From: Acidobacteria bacterium UBA7540
Lineage (GTDB): Bacteria; Acidobacteriota; Terriglobia; UBA7540
Reading direction: 5' to 3'
Length of the DNA: 14,577 bases
Assembly: GCA_002478145.1 (NCBI GenBank)
Contig: DLMI01000247.1
Coordinates: 1-14,577, forward strand
Below the pieces are notes generated by a model. It saw only the letters and a program-made list of their open reading frames with translations, did no database searches and had not been told where the DNA came from. This document shows, one piece after another, positions 1 through 7,463 of this stretch; position 1 is the first letter of the stretch, and each line of letters begins with the position of its first letter. Position numbers and translations under genes: made by a program.

Positions 1-72
1 TGCCGGTGCCACAAACGGGGCAGGCATGGGCTGCGAAATAGCGATCGGGCCTCTTAGCTCCACCAGCATGAC

Positions 73-210
73 TCAGTACCCGCCGATGCAGCGCTGAACC
101 GTCCCGACCGAAGTTCCAAACTGCGCCGCTAGAAGGCGTAGGCTCCCCTGTTGATTCCGGTATGCGTCGGCGATGGGCTTGCTCCCCTGCCAGACGTGCC
201 CAACGCTTAT
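73..210 (-). pseudogene. Possible serine-recombinase C-terminal fragment
   Basis: The minus strand reads out about 40 residues ending SLRLLAAQFGTSVGTVQRCI and a stop at 73. This has the look of the helix-turn-helix that closes resolvase/invertase-type serine recombinases: a SLRxLA helix, a short turn, then a VGTVQR recognition helix. The same open frame continues upstream to 363, but that part shows no recombinase catalytic motif (no Tyr-x-Arg-Val-Ser nucleophile region) and looks like random sequence. I read it as a decayed tail of a mobile recombinase, not a gene. A short HTH of unrelated origin, or chance, is also possible. Confidence 0.3.
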
Positions 211-287
211 TTGCTCGGAGAGGGTTTCGCGAGCTATGAACTCGCTGGCCGTCGACTGCGCATCGGTCCTGGCTTCCGGCGCCACAC

Positions 288-824
288 ATGGACCCAACTG
301 CGCGGCGCCGAACCCCCCCTGCAAGGAGTTACCCTGTACCTGACCGATTTCACCCCCCTGCACAAGACTCTGCGGCTAAGGCTGCATGCGGGCCGGAGAA
401 CGTCAAGTTTGAAGTGAAACTAGTGGATCAAAGCCAACAGCCCATGTTCAATCCAGAAAGTGGCAAAGCCGTGGTCTACATTCTCCAGGACTATCCCAGA
501 GGGCCAATGGTGCGCCTATTGACGACGAGAATGGGCGTTGATGGCGCCTGGGTAGGGGCGAATGAGGGTCGTTCCTACTTTGGCTTCGTGATCGATCCTG
601 GAGTGCATCACCTTTGCGTGAGCGGGCAATGGAGTAGGTTGATTTCTCCACCACTTATCGCACTGCATCGTGTCGTGGCGAAGGCAGGGGGAACTTACTA
701 CTTCCGCGTGCGGTTCCCTACCTCAGGGTTAGGAGGATTTAATCTCGGCCTTGAGGCTGTGGATGAAGACGAAGGGCAGTTCCTGCGACAGACTTCTATG
801 TACAGTACCTCGCATCCCAAATAG
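288..824 (+). CDS. DUF2846-like secreted protein, signal peptide not visible
   Basis: This is an open frame of 178 codons. From about residue 25 (position 360, AQDSAAKAACG) it reads like the mature part of small exported beta-rich proteins common in Acidobacteriota. They carry a GKAVVYILQD strand, a GVDGAWVGAN segment, a YFGFVIDPGVHHLC strand pair, a GGTYYFRVRF strand and a C-terminal DEGQFLRQ/STSHPK tail. Family members normally begin with a hydrophobic signal peptide just before AQD. Here residues 1-24 are Arg/Pro-rich with no hydrophobic core and no convincing ribosome site. The recombinase-like fragment on the opposite strand ends about 150 bases upstream, so the 5' end may have been replaced. 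Either a 5'-truncated gene or a start lost by frameshift fits. The function of the family is unknown to me. The family name is by resemblance only. Confidence 0.5.
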   Translation: MDPTARRRTPPARSYPVPDRFHPPAQDSAAKAACGPENVKFEVKLVDQSQQPMFNPESGKAVVYILQDYPRGPMVRLLTTRMGVDGAWVGANEGRSYFGFVIDPGVHHLCVSGQWSRLISPPLIALHRVVAKAGGTYYFRVRFPTSGLGGFNLGLEAVDEDEGQFLRQTSMYSTSHPK

Positions 825-978
825 AGCGGATTTGCCGAGGGGGAGCAGCAAGCTGGAGGAACGCGATTACGCCCCCTCCGGGCGTGAACGCCACCGGACG
901 GCAGAGCCGGTGCGGGCTCAGCATTGACCGCGAGCGTCTGCCAGCCGATGAGAAGGCCAGGATTTGAAGCTGAAAGCT

Positions 979-1001
979 GCGGACCTGCAAAACAGGTCCG
1001 C
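979..1001. repeat. Perfect 9-bp hairpin downstream of tRNA-Pro
   Basis: GCGGACCTG (979-987) and CAGGTCCGC (993-1001) form a perfect 9-bp stem with a five-base loop. Three further pairs (975-977 with 1002-1004) can form if position 978 is bulged. It lies about 80 bases beyond the 3' end of the minus-strand tRNA, so it could end or trim that transcript. However, no T-run follows it on the minus strand, so a classic intrinsic terminator is not supported. The surrounding 825-1083 spacer shows no coding gene that I can recognise. Confidence 0.45.
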
Positions 1002-1083
1002 GCTCTGAAGCTTGCCAAGGAGAGACTCCAGCCACAAACCGGCTTCCAGCACCGAAAGAGAATTCCTAACTCATTGATGTGGT

Positions 1084-1160
1084 TGGTCGGGGCGCGCGGA
1101 TTCGAACCGCGGACCTCTTGCGCCCAAGGCAAGCGCGCTACCAGGCTGCGCCACGCCCCG
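1084..1160 (-). tRNA. tRNA-Pro (anticodon UGG)
   Basis: The 77-base minus-strand sequence folds as a full cloverleaf. The acceptor stem pairs CGGGGCG with CGCCCCG, the D arm is GCGC/GCGC around AGCCTGGTA, and the anticodon stem pairs CTTGC with GCAAG. The loop is CTTGGGC, which puts TGG at positions 34-36. The variable region is AGGTC, and the T arm is CGCGG/CCGCG around TTCGAAT. A73 is followed by an encoded CCA (1086-1084). The anticodon UGG reads proline CCN codons. The 5' CGGGGCG and the D-arm sequence match the usual bacterial tRNA-Pro pattern. It is a single gene, not in a tRNA cluster. Confidence 0.97.
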
Positions 1161-1177
1161 AAATGGAATACCATTTC

Positions 1178-1206
1178 ATTTTGCCAAGCTTCTTTCGGGG
1201 TGTCCA
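1178..1206 (-). promoter_or_regulatory. Candidate promoter of tRNA-Pro
   Basis: On the minus strand TGGACA (1206-1201) is separated by 17 bases from CAAAAT (1183-1178). This resembles a sigma-70 -35/-10 pair and ends 17 bases before the mature tRNA. A small hairpin (AAATGG/CCATTT, 1161-1176) fills the gap to the tRNA 5' end and would fall in the 5' leader removed by RNase P. Both hexamers are imperfect. Confidence 0.3.
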
Positions 1207-1377
1207 GTGCGAATCACGGCGTCGGGTGCTGCAAAGGCGGTCCCGCCGCAGCGAGTATTTCTGAGCGAGCCGGGATCCCTCTCTCTCCGAAGAACGCGCT
1301 CCCGATGCGGTCAGGAGGAGAGAGCACACCCGTTCTCAGTGCAGTCCACAAGGCCGCACCGATTTGGCGACCTGGTG

Positions 1378-1411
1378 TATGATTCTCCCAGCCCCGAGAG
1401 GGGAAGGAATC
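1378..1411 (+). promoter_or_regulatory. Candidate -10 box and leader hairpin of PfpI gene
   Basis: TATGAT at 1378-1383 matches five of six bases of a sigma-70 -10 box but has no good -35 partner. It is followed immediately by an interrupted hairpin: GATTC (1381-1385) with GAATC (1407-1411), and inner CCCC (1392-1395) with GGGG (1400-1403) around GAGA. The hairpin lies upstream of the ribosome site of the next gene. The rest of the 1161-1445 spacer holds nothing else I can recognise. Confidence 0.25.
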
Positions 1412-1445
1412 GTGTTTGTTGAGGGCTTTGAGAAGGGGGTGCAGA

Positions 1446-2027
1446 ATGGCTCGAAAGAAGATCCTGATGCTGGTTGGGGACTACGTTGAGGACTATGAAG
1501 TCATGGTGCCGTTTCAGGCTTTGCAGATGGTTGGGCACACCGTTCATGCGGTCTGCCCGGATAAGAAGGCAGGAGCAACGGTCCGGACGGCCATCCACGA
1601 CTTCGAAGGCGATCAAACCTACAGCGAAAAGCGGGGGCATAACTTCGCGCTCAACGCCAGCTTCGACGAGGTGAAGCCGGAGGATTATGACGCTCTGGTA
1701 ATACCGGGTGGACGCGCGCCCGAATACCTCCGCCAGAATGAGAAGGTTATCGAGATTGTGCGGCACTTCAGCGATGCCGGCAAACCCATTGCGGCCATCT
1801 GCCATGGGGCTCAGATTCTTGCCGCCGCCGGGATATTGAAGGGCCGAACCTGCAGTTGTTATCCCGCCGTTTCGCCGGAGGTGATGACGGCAGGCGGCGC
1901 TTACGTTGACCTGCACATGGATGAAGCGCACCTTGACCTAAACCTTGTCACGGCCCCGGCATGGCCTGCTCACCCGGCATGGCTTGCAACGTTCCTGCGA
2001 GTGTTGGGGACCAGAATCGAGCCCTAA
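1446..2027 (+). CDS. DJ-1/PfpI family protein (class I glutamine-amidotransferase fold)
   Basis: This encodes 193 residues of a single flavodoxin-like DJ-1/PfpI domain, the superfamily of intracellular proteases, glyoxalase III and protein deglycases acting in the cytoplasm. The nucleophile elbow AICHGAQ places Cys119 next to His120. The upstream acidic residue is Glu15 in DYVEDYE. The [12 protein letters not shown] loop (about 85-96) and the C-terminal [18 protein letters not shown] helix fit PfpI-type proteins. An insertion around residues 43-67 ([19 protein letters not shown]) makes it somewhat longer than archaeal PfpI and is typical of a large bacterial subgroup. I chose ATG 1446 because AAGGGGGT precedes it at good spacing. 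The frame stays open to 1416 but those codons look non-conserved. Substrate cannot be told from sequence. A stress-related hydrolase or detoxification role is inferred from the family. Confidence 0.9.
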   Translation: MARKKILMLVGDYVEDYEVMVPFQALQMVGHTVHAVCPDKKAGATVRTAIHDFEGDQTYSEKRGHNFALNASFDEVKPEDYDALVIPGGRAPEYLRQNEKVIEIVRHFSDAGKPIAAICHGAQILAAAGILKGRTCSCYPAVSPEVMTAGGAYVDLHMDEAHLDLNLVTAPAWPAHPAWLATFLRVLGTRIEP

Positions 2028-2031
2028 GGGC

Positions 2032-2105
2032 AGTGACGTGTGACGAGTGACAAGTGACGAGCAGAAAGCAGACGACAGGCGGTGAAAGGGGAGTGACGAG
2101 TGACC
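2032..2105 (+). repeat. 7-bp tandem repeat AGTGACR (with inverted copy at 2231-2244)
   Basis: Four consecutive 7-bp units occupy 2032-2059 (AGTGACG, TGTGACG, AGTGACA, AGTGACG), and two more lie at 2092-2105. Two units in opposite orientation (TGTCACT TGTCACT, 2231-2244) close the spacer. Between them are two ATTCAGG units (2135-2148) and a CTGACTTCTGACT stretch (2212-2224). The whole 2028-2236 gap is therefore a mosaic of period-7 words with no coding look. The inverted outer copies share 15 identical bases. Confidence 0.75.
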
Positions 2106-2236
2106 CGCCGCGGCGGGACGAGGGACGAGCAAGAATTCAGGATTCAGGAACTGCGGCCCCCGCGCCTGCTCACTCCTCATGCCTGAGACCGGGCAGCTAC
2201 TCTTCTGCCTCCTGACTTCTGACTCCTGCTTGTCAC

Positions 2237-2686
2237 TTGTCACTCGCTTTGGACATGGACCGTGTTTATGCGGTGAACCTCAAGGGCATTTTCCTGACCT
2301 GCCGCGCCGTGATTCCCGAAATGCTGGCGCGGCGGTACGGCCGGATCGTGAACGTGGCTTCGATTGCCGGCAAGGAGGGAAATCCCACCCTCGTTCCTTA
2401 TTCCAGCAGCAAGGCGGGCGTGATTGCGCTCACCAAAGCCCTCGCCAAAGAGGTTGCCGACCAAGGCGACATCACCGTGAACAGCATTGCCCCCGGGGTG
2501 GTGAGGACGAAGATCCTTGATACCATCGCGCCGCAGACGGTCCAATACATGATCAGCAAGATTCCCATGGGGCGCACCGGGAAGATTGAAGAGGTTGCTG
2601 CGCTGGTTCATTTTCTTGTTTCATCGGAGGCCTCGTTCACCACCGGGCAGTGCTACGACATTTCGGGCGGGCGGGCTACGTACTGA
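2237..2686 (+). pseudogene. N-terminally truncated short-chain dehydrogenase/reductase (FabG-like)
   Basis: About 149 residues of the C-terminal half of a classical SDR are present. They include the VNLKG strand/helix (Asn14), NVASIAG (Ser42), the YSSSK catalytic pair (Tyr55, Lys59), the NSIAPGVVRT segment, and a C-terminus reading CYDISGGRATY. The N-terminal 90-100 residues are absent, including the TGxxxGIG dinucleotide-binding turn. The reading begins inside a TGTCACT repeat, where a TTG at 2237 or ATG at 2255 could start it, and no good ribosome site precedes either. A full SDR is about 250 residues. Without the cofactor site the product cannot be a working oxidoreductase, so I call it a remnant. 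The retained codons show no internal stop or frameshift, which suggests a recent truncation. The closest functional class could be 3-oxoacyl-ACP reductase or a sugar-acid dehydrogenase. Confidence 0.8.
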
Positions 2687-2739
2687 ATCCATGAATCTAC
2701 TTCCATGCCAGACACAAATGTTGGTAATGTTAGTGGTGT

Positions 2740-3969
2740 ATGCGTTTTGAGATATTCGTTGCCCTGCGGTACCTGAAGGCCAAGCGGAGACAATCTGTCA
2801 TCTCCGTGGTCACCGTGATTTCGATTCTAGGGGTCATGGCTGGCGTATGCGCGTTGGTTGTGGCTCTGGCGATTAACAACGGTTTCCAAGAGGAATTGGA
2901 AAAGAGCCTGCTGGGCGCCACCGCCAACGTCAACCTTCTGCGGTCCAAGAACGACGGGATCAAAGATTACGAAGCACTGACCGCGCGACTCGGCCGCCTG
3001 CCGCATGTGGCGGCCTGCGCTCCCGCACTCTACGGAGAAGTCCTGGCTTCTTTTCACTCCCGTGCTCAAGGCATAGTTCTGAAAGGTGTTGATCCGCAGC
3101 GTGAAATTCACGTCGGTGACCTTCTTCTGAGGCTGCGCGAGGGTACACTCGAGGGCCTTTCACAGACCTTTGCTGACGCTGACCCCATCATTCTTGGCAA
3201 GGAGCTGGCCAAGTCGCTCGGGGCGTATGTGGGCGACACCATCCTCATCACCAGCCCCCAGGGTTATTTGACTCCCCTGGAGGTGGTTCCAAAATTCCGC
3301 CACTTTCGGGTAGTGGGCGTGTTTGACTCCGGCTTCTATGACTTTGACGCCACCTGGGCGTTTACCAACCTTCCTGCGGCGCAACGCTTGTTTGATTTGG
3401 CCGATGTGGCTTCCGTGATTGAGTTCAAGGTTGATGACATCTACCGGGCCCCTCTCGTGGCCGAGCAAATTCGGGAGGCCGCCGGCAAGGGATTTGAGAC
3501 CACCACCTGGATGGAGCAGAACCGCTCCCTGCTAAGCGCTCTGCGTCTGGAGCGCCTGGTGACCATTCTGACCATTGGCCTGATTGTGGTGGTCGCTGCC
3601 CTCAACATCTTCATTACTCTGGCCATGATGGTGATGGAGAAGAACCGGGATATTGCCGTACTGATGTCCATGGGCGCCAGGAAGAGGCAGGTGTGGGCGG
3701 TCTTCACTCTTCACGGACTGCTCATCGGCGCCTTCGGGAGTCTGCTGGGGCTTATTCTTGGATACGGGACTTCCTGGCTTGGGGGCCGTTACAAGCTGGT
3801 CCCGCTCCAGGCGGACGTTTACGCGCTAGCCTCGGTACCTTTTCATGCTCGCCCCTGGGACGGAGTTTGGATTACCCTGGCGGCGCTCAGCATCAGTTTT
3901 CTGGCGACGCTTTATCCGTCACTATCAGCGGCCAGACTGGACCCGGTGGAAATCCTGCGTTACGAATGA
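2740..3969 (+). CDS. lolC: Lipoprotein-releasing ABC transporter permease, LolC/LolE family
   Basis: This 409-residue inner-membrane permease acts in the LolCDE system that extracts lipoproteins from the inner membrane and hands them to LolA. The N-terminus MRFEIFVALRYLKAKR is the family hallmark, followed by TM1 (about 21-45). A periplasmic MacB-like domain (about 46-270) follows, then three TM segments near 272-297, 318-346 and 375-395. The FtsX-type signature EKNRDIAVLMSMGA lies between TM2 and TM3, and the protein ends LDPVEILRYE as LolC/E proteins do. The length is as expected. Only one permease gene is present, so it may act as a homodimer or pair with a second permease elsewhere. No clear Shine-Dalgarno precedes ATG 2740, but the conserved N-terminus fixes the start. 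It lies directly upstream of the cognate ATPase gene. Confidence 0.93.
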   Translation: MRFEIFVALRYLKAKRRQSVISVVTVISILGVMAGVCALVVALAINNGFQEELEKSLLGATANVNLLRSKNDGIKDYEALTARLGRLPHVAACAPALYGEVLASFHSRAQGIVLKGVDPQREIHVGDLLLRLREGTLEGLSQTFADADPIILGKELAKSLGAYVGDTILITSPQGYLTPLEVVPKFRHFRVVGVFDSGFYDFDATWAFTNLPAAQRLFDLADVASVIEFKVDDIYRAPLVAEQIREAAGKGFETTTWMEQNRSLLSALRLERLVTILTIGLIVVVAALNIFITLAMMVMEKNRDIAVLMSMGARKRQVWAVFTLHGLLIGAFGSLLGLILGYGTSWLGGRYKLVPLQADVYALASVPFHARPWDGVWITLAALSISFLATLYPSLSAARLDPVEILRYE

Positions 3970-3987
3970 AGAGATTGATTCATCGGG

Positions 3988-4083
3988 CCCAATGACCCGA
4001 TGGCCCAATGACCCGATGACACGATGGCCCGATGGCCCGATGACCCGATGACCCAATGGCCCGATGACCCGATGGCTCAATCG
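3988..4083 (+). repeat. 8-bp tandem repeat CCCRATGR between lolC and lolD
   Basis: Eleven consecutive 8-bp units run from 3988 to 4075, each of the form CCCGATGG, CCCGATGA, CCCAATGA or CCCAATGG. One is CACGATGG, and a degenerate twelfth (CTCAATCG) follows. Every full unit carries an ATG, and units ending in A create overlapping ATGA start/stop signals. Just upstream, CATCGGG (3981-3987) is the inverted complement of the CCCGATG core and can pair with 3996-4002. The array begins 18 bases after the lolC stop and supplies the first codon of lolD. Confidence 0.9.
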
Positions 4084-4782
4084 TCTGCTGGCGCGCTCTT
4101 GCGGACCGCCAATCTTACGAAGATTTTCCGCTCCGGCGACGAGGAGATCGTGGTCTTCGACGATCTGAATCTGGAAGTTCGCGAGGGAGAATTCGTCGCC
4201 TTGGTGGGTGAGTCGGGAACGGGCAAAACGACGCTGCTCCATCTCCTTGCCGCTCTGGACACTCCGACGAGGGGTGAGGTATACTTCATGGGGCAGAGAC
4301 TGAGTGAATTTCGCCAGGAGGAACGCGCCGTCTATCGCAATGTGCGCGTCGGTTTTGTGTGGCAGATGCACTACCTCCTTCCGGAATTCAGCGCGCTCGA
4401 AAACGTAGTGATTCCGCAGTTGATTAGCGGGCGTGACTTTTCATTGGCCAAGGGGCGCGCCAGGGAACTGCTGGGCGAAGTAGGGCTCGCGAATGCTTGC
4501 GCGCGACGCGTGGGTGAACTTTCGGGGGGTGAGCAACAGCGAGTCGCTTTGGCCCGGGCGTTAGCCAATCAGCCGGCTGTGCTGCTTGCCGATGAGCCGA
4601 CTGGCAGCCTTGACCAGCGAACCGCCCAGCGGGTGATTGAGCTTTTGGAGAAACTTCACCGGGGTCATCGTTTGACTTCGGTCTTAGCAACGCACAACCA
4701 GGAGCTGGCCCGGCGTGCGCAACGAATCTTGCGCCTGGCAAATGGAAAGCTGACGGAGATGGTAGTTCCGATGGTTCAATGA
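4072..4782 (+). CDS. lolD: Lipoprotein-releasing ABC transporter ATP-binding protein LolD
   Basis: This 236-residue ABC ATPase is expected to power the LolC/E permease encoded just upstream. All ATPase motifs are present: Walker A GESGTGKTT (46-54), Q-loop Gln98 in GFVWQMHYLLPEF, signature LSGGEQQ (150-156), Walker B LLADEPTG (Asp174, Glu175), and the H-loop His208 in ATHN. The LLPEFSALENV stretch after the Q-loop is characteristic of LolD over other MacB-like ATPases, with Trp97 where Phe is usual. I chose ATG 4072, where homologous sequence begins soon after. In-frame ATGs at 4048 and 4024 would add 8 or 16 repeat-encoded residues (WPDDPM type). The start lies inside the 8-bp repeat and no Shine-Dalgarno is visible, so initiation here is unusual. 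Confidence 0.92.
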   Translation: MAQSSAGALLRTANLTKIFRSGDEEIVVFDDLNLEVREGEFVALVGESGTGKTTLLHLLAALDTPTRGEVYFMGQRLSEFRQEERAVYRNVRVGFVWQMHYLLPEFSALENVVIPQLISGRDFSLAKGRARELLGEVGLANACARRVGELSGGEQQRVALARALANQPAVLLADEPTGSLDQRTAQRVIELLEKLHRGHRLTSVLATHNQELARRAQRILRLANGKLTEMVVPMVQ

Positions 4783-4786
4783 CCTG

Positions 4787-4819
4787 CTCCCCCCCGGGGC
4801 GGTTAGAAACTGGGGGGAG
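4787..4819. repeat. G/C-tract inverted repeat in the lolD-clpC spacer
   Basis: CTCCCCCC (4787-4794) and GGGGGGAG (4812-4819) can form an 8-bp stem with a 17-base loop. The C-run can also pair with the adjacent GGGG (4796-4799). There is no T-run after it, so an intrinsic terminator is not clear. It might attenuate read-through from lolD to clpC or protect mRNA ends. Confidence 0.35.
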
Positions 4820-4843
4820 GGTTCCCGAGAGGACTGAGGAGCT

Positions 4844-7282
4844 ATGTTTGAGAGGTACACGGAAAAGGCACGTCGCGTGATCTTTTTCGCCCGCTACGAA
4901 GCCAGCCAATTCGGCAGCCCCTATATCGAAACCGAGCACCTGCTGCTGGGATTGCTGCGCGAAGATAAGGCGCTGACGAACCGTTTCCTGCGCTCCCACG
5001 CTTCGATTGAGTCCATCCGTAAACAAATTGAGGGACGAACGCCTGTGCGCGAGAAGGTCTCGACTTCTGTGGACCTGCCCTTGAGCCAGGAGTGCAAGCG
5101 CGTGCTTGCCTTCGGGGCGGAAGAGGCTGAGCGCCTCTCGCACAAACATATCGGGACGGAGCACCTGCTGTTGGGATTGCTGCGGGAGGACAAATCGTTT
5201 GCCGCCGAGATGTTGCACGAACGCGGGCTGCGTCTCTCCGTGCTCCGCGAGGAGCTGAGCCGGGCACAGAACGAAAAGGCTTCGGCGGCGCGCCCTAAGG
5301 AGACATCCCTGCTCTCCGAATTCAGCCGCGACCTGACCCAGTGCGCGATGGAGAACCAACTCGACCCCCTGATCGGTCGCGAAGCCGAACTGGAGCGGGC
5401 GGTCCAGATCCTGTGCCGCCGGACGAAGAATAACCCGGTCCTGATTGGGGAGCCGGGTGTCGGCAAGACCGCCATCGTGGAAGGTTTGGCGCAGCGAATT
5501 GCGGACGGCGATGTGCCTTCCTTTCTCGCCGACAAGCGAATCCTGGCGCTGGATCTTTCTTTGATCGTCGCGGGCACGAAGTACCGCGGGCAATTCGAGG
5601 AACGCTTGAAAACCATCATGAAGGAGTTGATGGAGTCGCAGAACGCTATCATCTTCATCGACGAGCTCCATACCTTGGTGGGAGCAGGTTCGGCGGAAGG
5701 CTCGCTGGACGCCGCTAATATCCTGAAACCCGCGCTAACCAGGGGTGAAATCCAGTGCATCGGCGCCACCACCCCGGGGGAATACCGCAAGTCGATAGAG
5801 AAGGACCGGTCCCTGGAGCGGCGATTCCAAGCCGTGAAGGTTCCGCCTCCAACGGAAGCCGAAGGCGTCAAGATCCTTTTCGGAATCAAGGACCGTTACG
5901 AGAAGTTCCACGCCGTCACTTACACCGATGAGGCCTTAAGCTCGGCGGTGTATCACTCCAGCCGCTATATTCCGGATCGTTTCCTGCCGGACAAGGCGGT
6001 GGACCTGATTGATGAGGCGGGAGCGCGGGTGAAGCTTCGCCAGAGTTCCTTGCCCGAAGAGATGATCGACGTGCAGAAGCGCATCAAATTCGTCGTTCAC
6101 CGGATGGAAAATGCCATCGCCAACCACGAATTCGAAAAGGCGCGCTTCTATTCGGACGAAGAACGAAAGGAACGCGAAAACCTCAGGCTCCTCCGTGAAA
6201 AATACAATATCGACGAAACGGCCATGGGCAGCGTGACCCGCGAGGACATTGAGGATGTGGTCTCCCGCTGGACGGGCGTCCCGGTGACCTCGATTAAGGA
6301 AGAGGAGAGTTCGAAGCTGCTGAGGACGGAAGAGGAACTGCACAAGCGGATTATCAGCCAGGATCGCGCCATCTCGGCCCTGGCCAGGGCCATCCGCCGT
6401 TCCCGCGCCGGCCTGAAACCTCCCGGCCGACCGGTGGGTTCTTTCCTGTTCCTCGGGCCCACCGGCGTCGGCAAGACCGAAATGGCCCGTTCTCTTGCGG
6501 CCTTTCTTTTTGGGAGTGAGCGGGCGCTGATTCGTTTCGACATGTCGGAATTCATGGAGAAGCACTCCGTCTCGAAGCTGATCGGGTCTCCTCCCGGATA
6601 CGTGGGTTACGAAGAGGGGGGCCAACTGACGGAGCGGGTCCGGCGCGCGCCTTACTCCGTGATTCTCCTGGACGAGATTGAGAAGGCCCACCCGGATCTC
6701 TTCAACATTCTGCTTCAAGTCTTCGAAGACGGACACCTGACCGACGGGCTGGGGAATACAGTGGATTTCAAGAACACCATCCTCATCATGACCTCGAATA
6801 TCGGGGCTCGGTATCTGCAACGCCGGACGCACCTGGGGTTCCAGTCGGCGGCGGAGGGTGCGAGCGAGAGGAAGGCTGAAGATATGGTGTTGGCCGAGGT
6901 CAAGCGGCTGTTCAATCCGGAGTTCCTCAACCGGCTGGATGAAGTTATCGTGTTCAATGCGCTCAGCGACAATGATCTGGTACAGATCCTGGACCTCTTG
7001 GTGGCGCAGATGAATCAGAATCTGGAGCACAAGAACATTTCGATTACCTTGTCCCGGGAGGCGAGCCAGTGGATTCTGGAAAAGACTTGTGAGGACCGTT
7101 CCTATGGCGCTCGCCCCCTGCGCCGGGCGCTCCAGAAGTACGTTGAAGACCCGCTTTCGGAAGCGTTGATCCAGGGGGAGATTCAACCCCCATCAGTTCT
7201 GGAAGTCGTTGTTGAGAAGGAAGGCCTCTGCTATCGGTCGATGAATGACAAGCTCGTCGCGGCCACGCCACTCTCACGTTAG
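4844..7282 (+). CDS. clpC: ATP-dependent Clp protease ATP-binding subunit ClpC
   Basis: This is an 812-residue AAA+ unfoldase of the cytoplasm that feeds substrates to ClpP. Two Clp-N repeats occupy about 1-145, with [13 protein letters not shown] and [13 protein letters not shown] marking each. AAA-1 has Walker A GEPGVGKT (202-209), Walker B IIFIDE (Asp273, Glu274) and pore loop GTKYRGQ. A short coiled middle domain with a UVR-like segment (about 405-455, [14 protein letters not shown]) makes it ClpC rather than ClpA or ClpB. AAA-2 has Walker A GPTGVGKT (538-545), pore GYVGYEE and Walker B VILLDE (Asp610, Glu611). LGF (664-666) is the expected ClpP-docking tripeptide, so it should work as a protease partner. 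The start has GAGGAG close upstream. No CtsR/McsAB genes adjoin it and I see no CIRCE element in the 60-base spacer after lolD. Confidence 0.96.
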   Translation: MFERYTEKARRVIFFARYEASQFGSPYIETEHLLLGLLREDKALTNRFLRSHASIESIRKQIEGRTPVREKVSTSVDLPLSQECKRVLAFGAEEAERLSHKHIGTEHLLLGLLREDKSFAAEMLHERGLRLSVLREELSRAQNEKASAARPKETSLLSEFSRDLTQCAMENQLDPLIGREAELERAVQILCRRTKNNPVLIGEPGVGKTAIVEGLAQRIADGDVPSFLADKRILALDLSLIVAGTKYRGQFEERLKTIMKELMESQNAIIFIDELHTLVGAGSAEGSLDAANILKPALTRGEIQCIGATTPGEYRKSIEKDRSLERRFQAVKVPPPTEAEGVKILFGIKDRYEKFHAVTYTDEALSSAVYHSSRYIPDRFLPDKAVDLIDEAGARVKLRQSSLPEEMIDVQKRIKFVVHRMENAIANHEFEKARFYSDEERKERENLRLLREKYNIDETAMGSVTREDIEDVVSRWTGVPVTSIKEEESSKLLRTEEELHKRIISQDRAISALARAIRRSRAGLKPPGRPVGSFLFLGPTGVGKTEMARSLAAFLFGSERALIRFDMSEFMEKHSVSKLIGSPPGYVGYEEGGQLTERVRRAPYSVILLDEIEKAHPDLFNILLQVFEDGHLTDGLGNTVDFKNTILIMTSNIGARYLQRRTHLGFQSAAEGASERKAEDMVLAEVKRLFNPEFLNRLDEVIVFNALSDNDLVQILDLLVAQMNQNLEHKNISITLSREASQWILEKTCEDRSYGARPLRRALQKYVEDPLSEALIQGEIQPPSVLEVVVEKEGLCYRSMNDKLVAATPLSR

Positions 7283-7463
7283 TGCGGCCCGTCCTTGGCA
7301 AAGCAGGAAGCAGAAATTCCACGTCGTCTGTGCCTGCCGGAGTTTGGTCCTGAGAGGGATGTAGGGATTGCTCCTGCGATTTCGAGTCTTTGGGCCAACT
7401 TCTGGTGAGTTCCCGGCATCGGACTCTCTGAGCTCGATCCAAAACGAGGGGGAAGACCGTTTC

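Noticed and set aside
1..90. Minus-strand edge frame with a CPVCG zinc-ribbon-like motif
   Set aside because: The motif appears in a frame with no visible start and only about 30 codons in the window. A single CxxC is too little to call a gene.
924..1382. Plus-strand frame of 152 codons across the tRNA
   Set aside because: It overlaps the tRNA-Pro gene antisense and its product resembles no family. The [14 protein letters not shown] stretch is just translated tRNA.
2179..2520. Alternative plus-strand frame running through the repeat spacer into the SDR region
   Set aside because: Its translation is out of frame with the clear SDR motifs and shows no domain of its own.
3988..4083. CRISPR-like array
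   Set aside because: The units are 8 bp with no spacers, so it is a plain tandem repeat.
4783..4843. CIRCE or other heat-shock operator before clpC
   Set aside because: I looked for the TTAGCACTC-N9-GAGTGCTAA pattern and found no match. Only a G/C-tract inverted repeat is there.
5936..7186. Long minus-strand open frame of 416 codons
   Set aside because: It lies wholly opposite clpC, and its translation has no recognisable domain. High GC codon bias of the real gene explains it, as for similar frames at 4424-5671 and 8106-9305.
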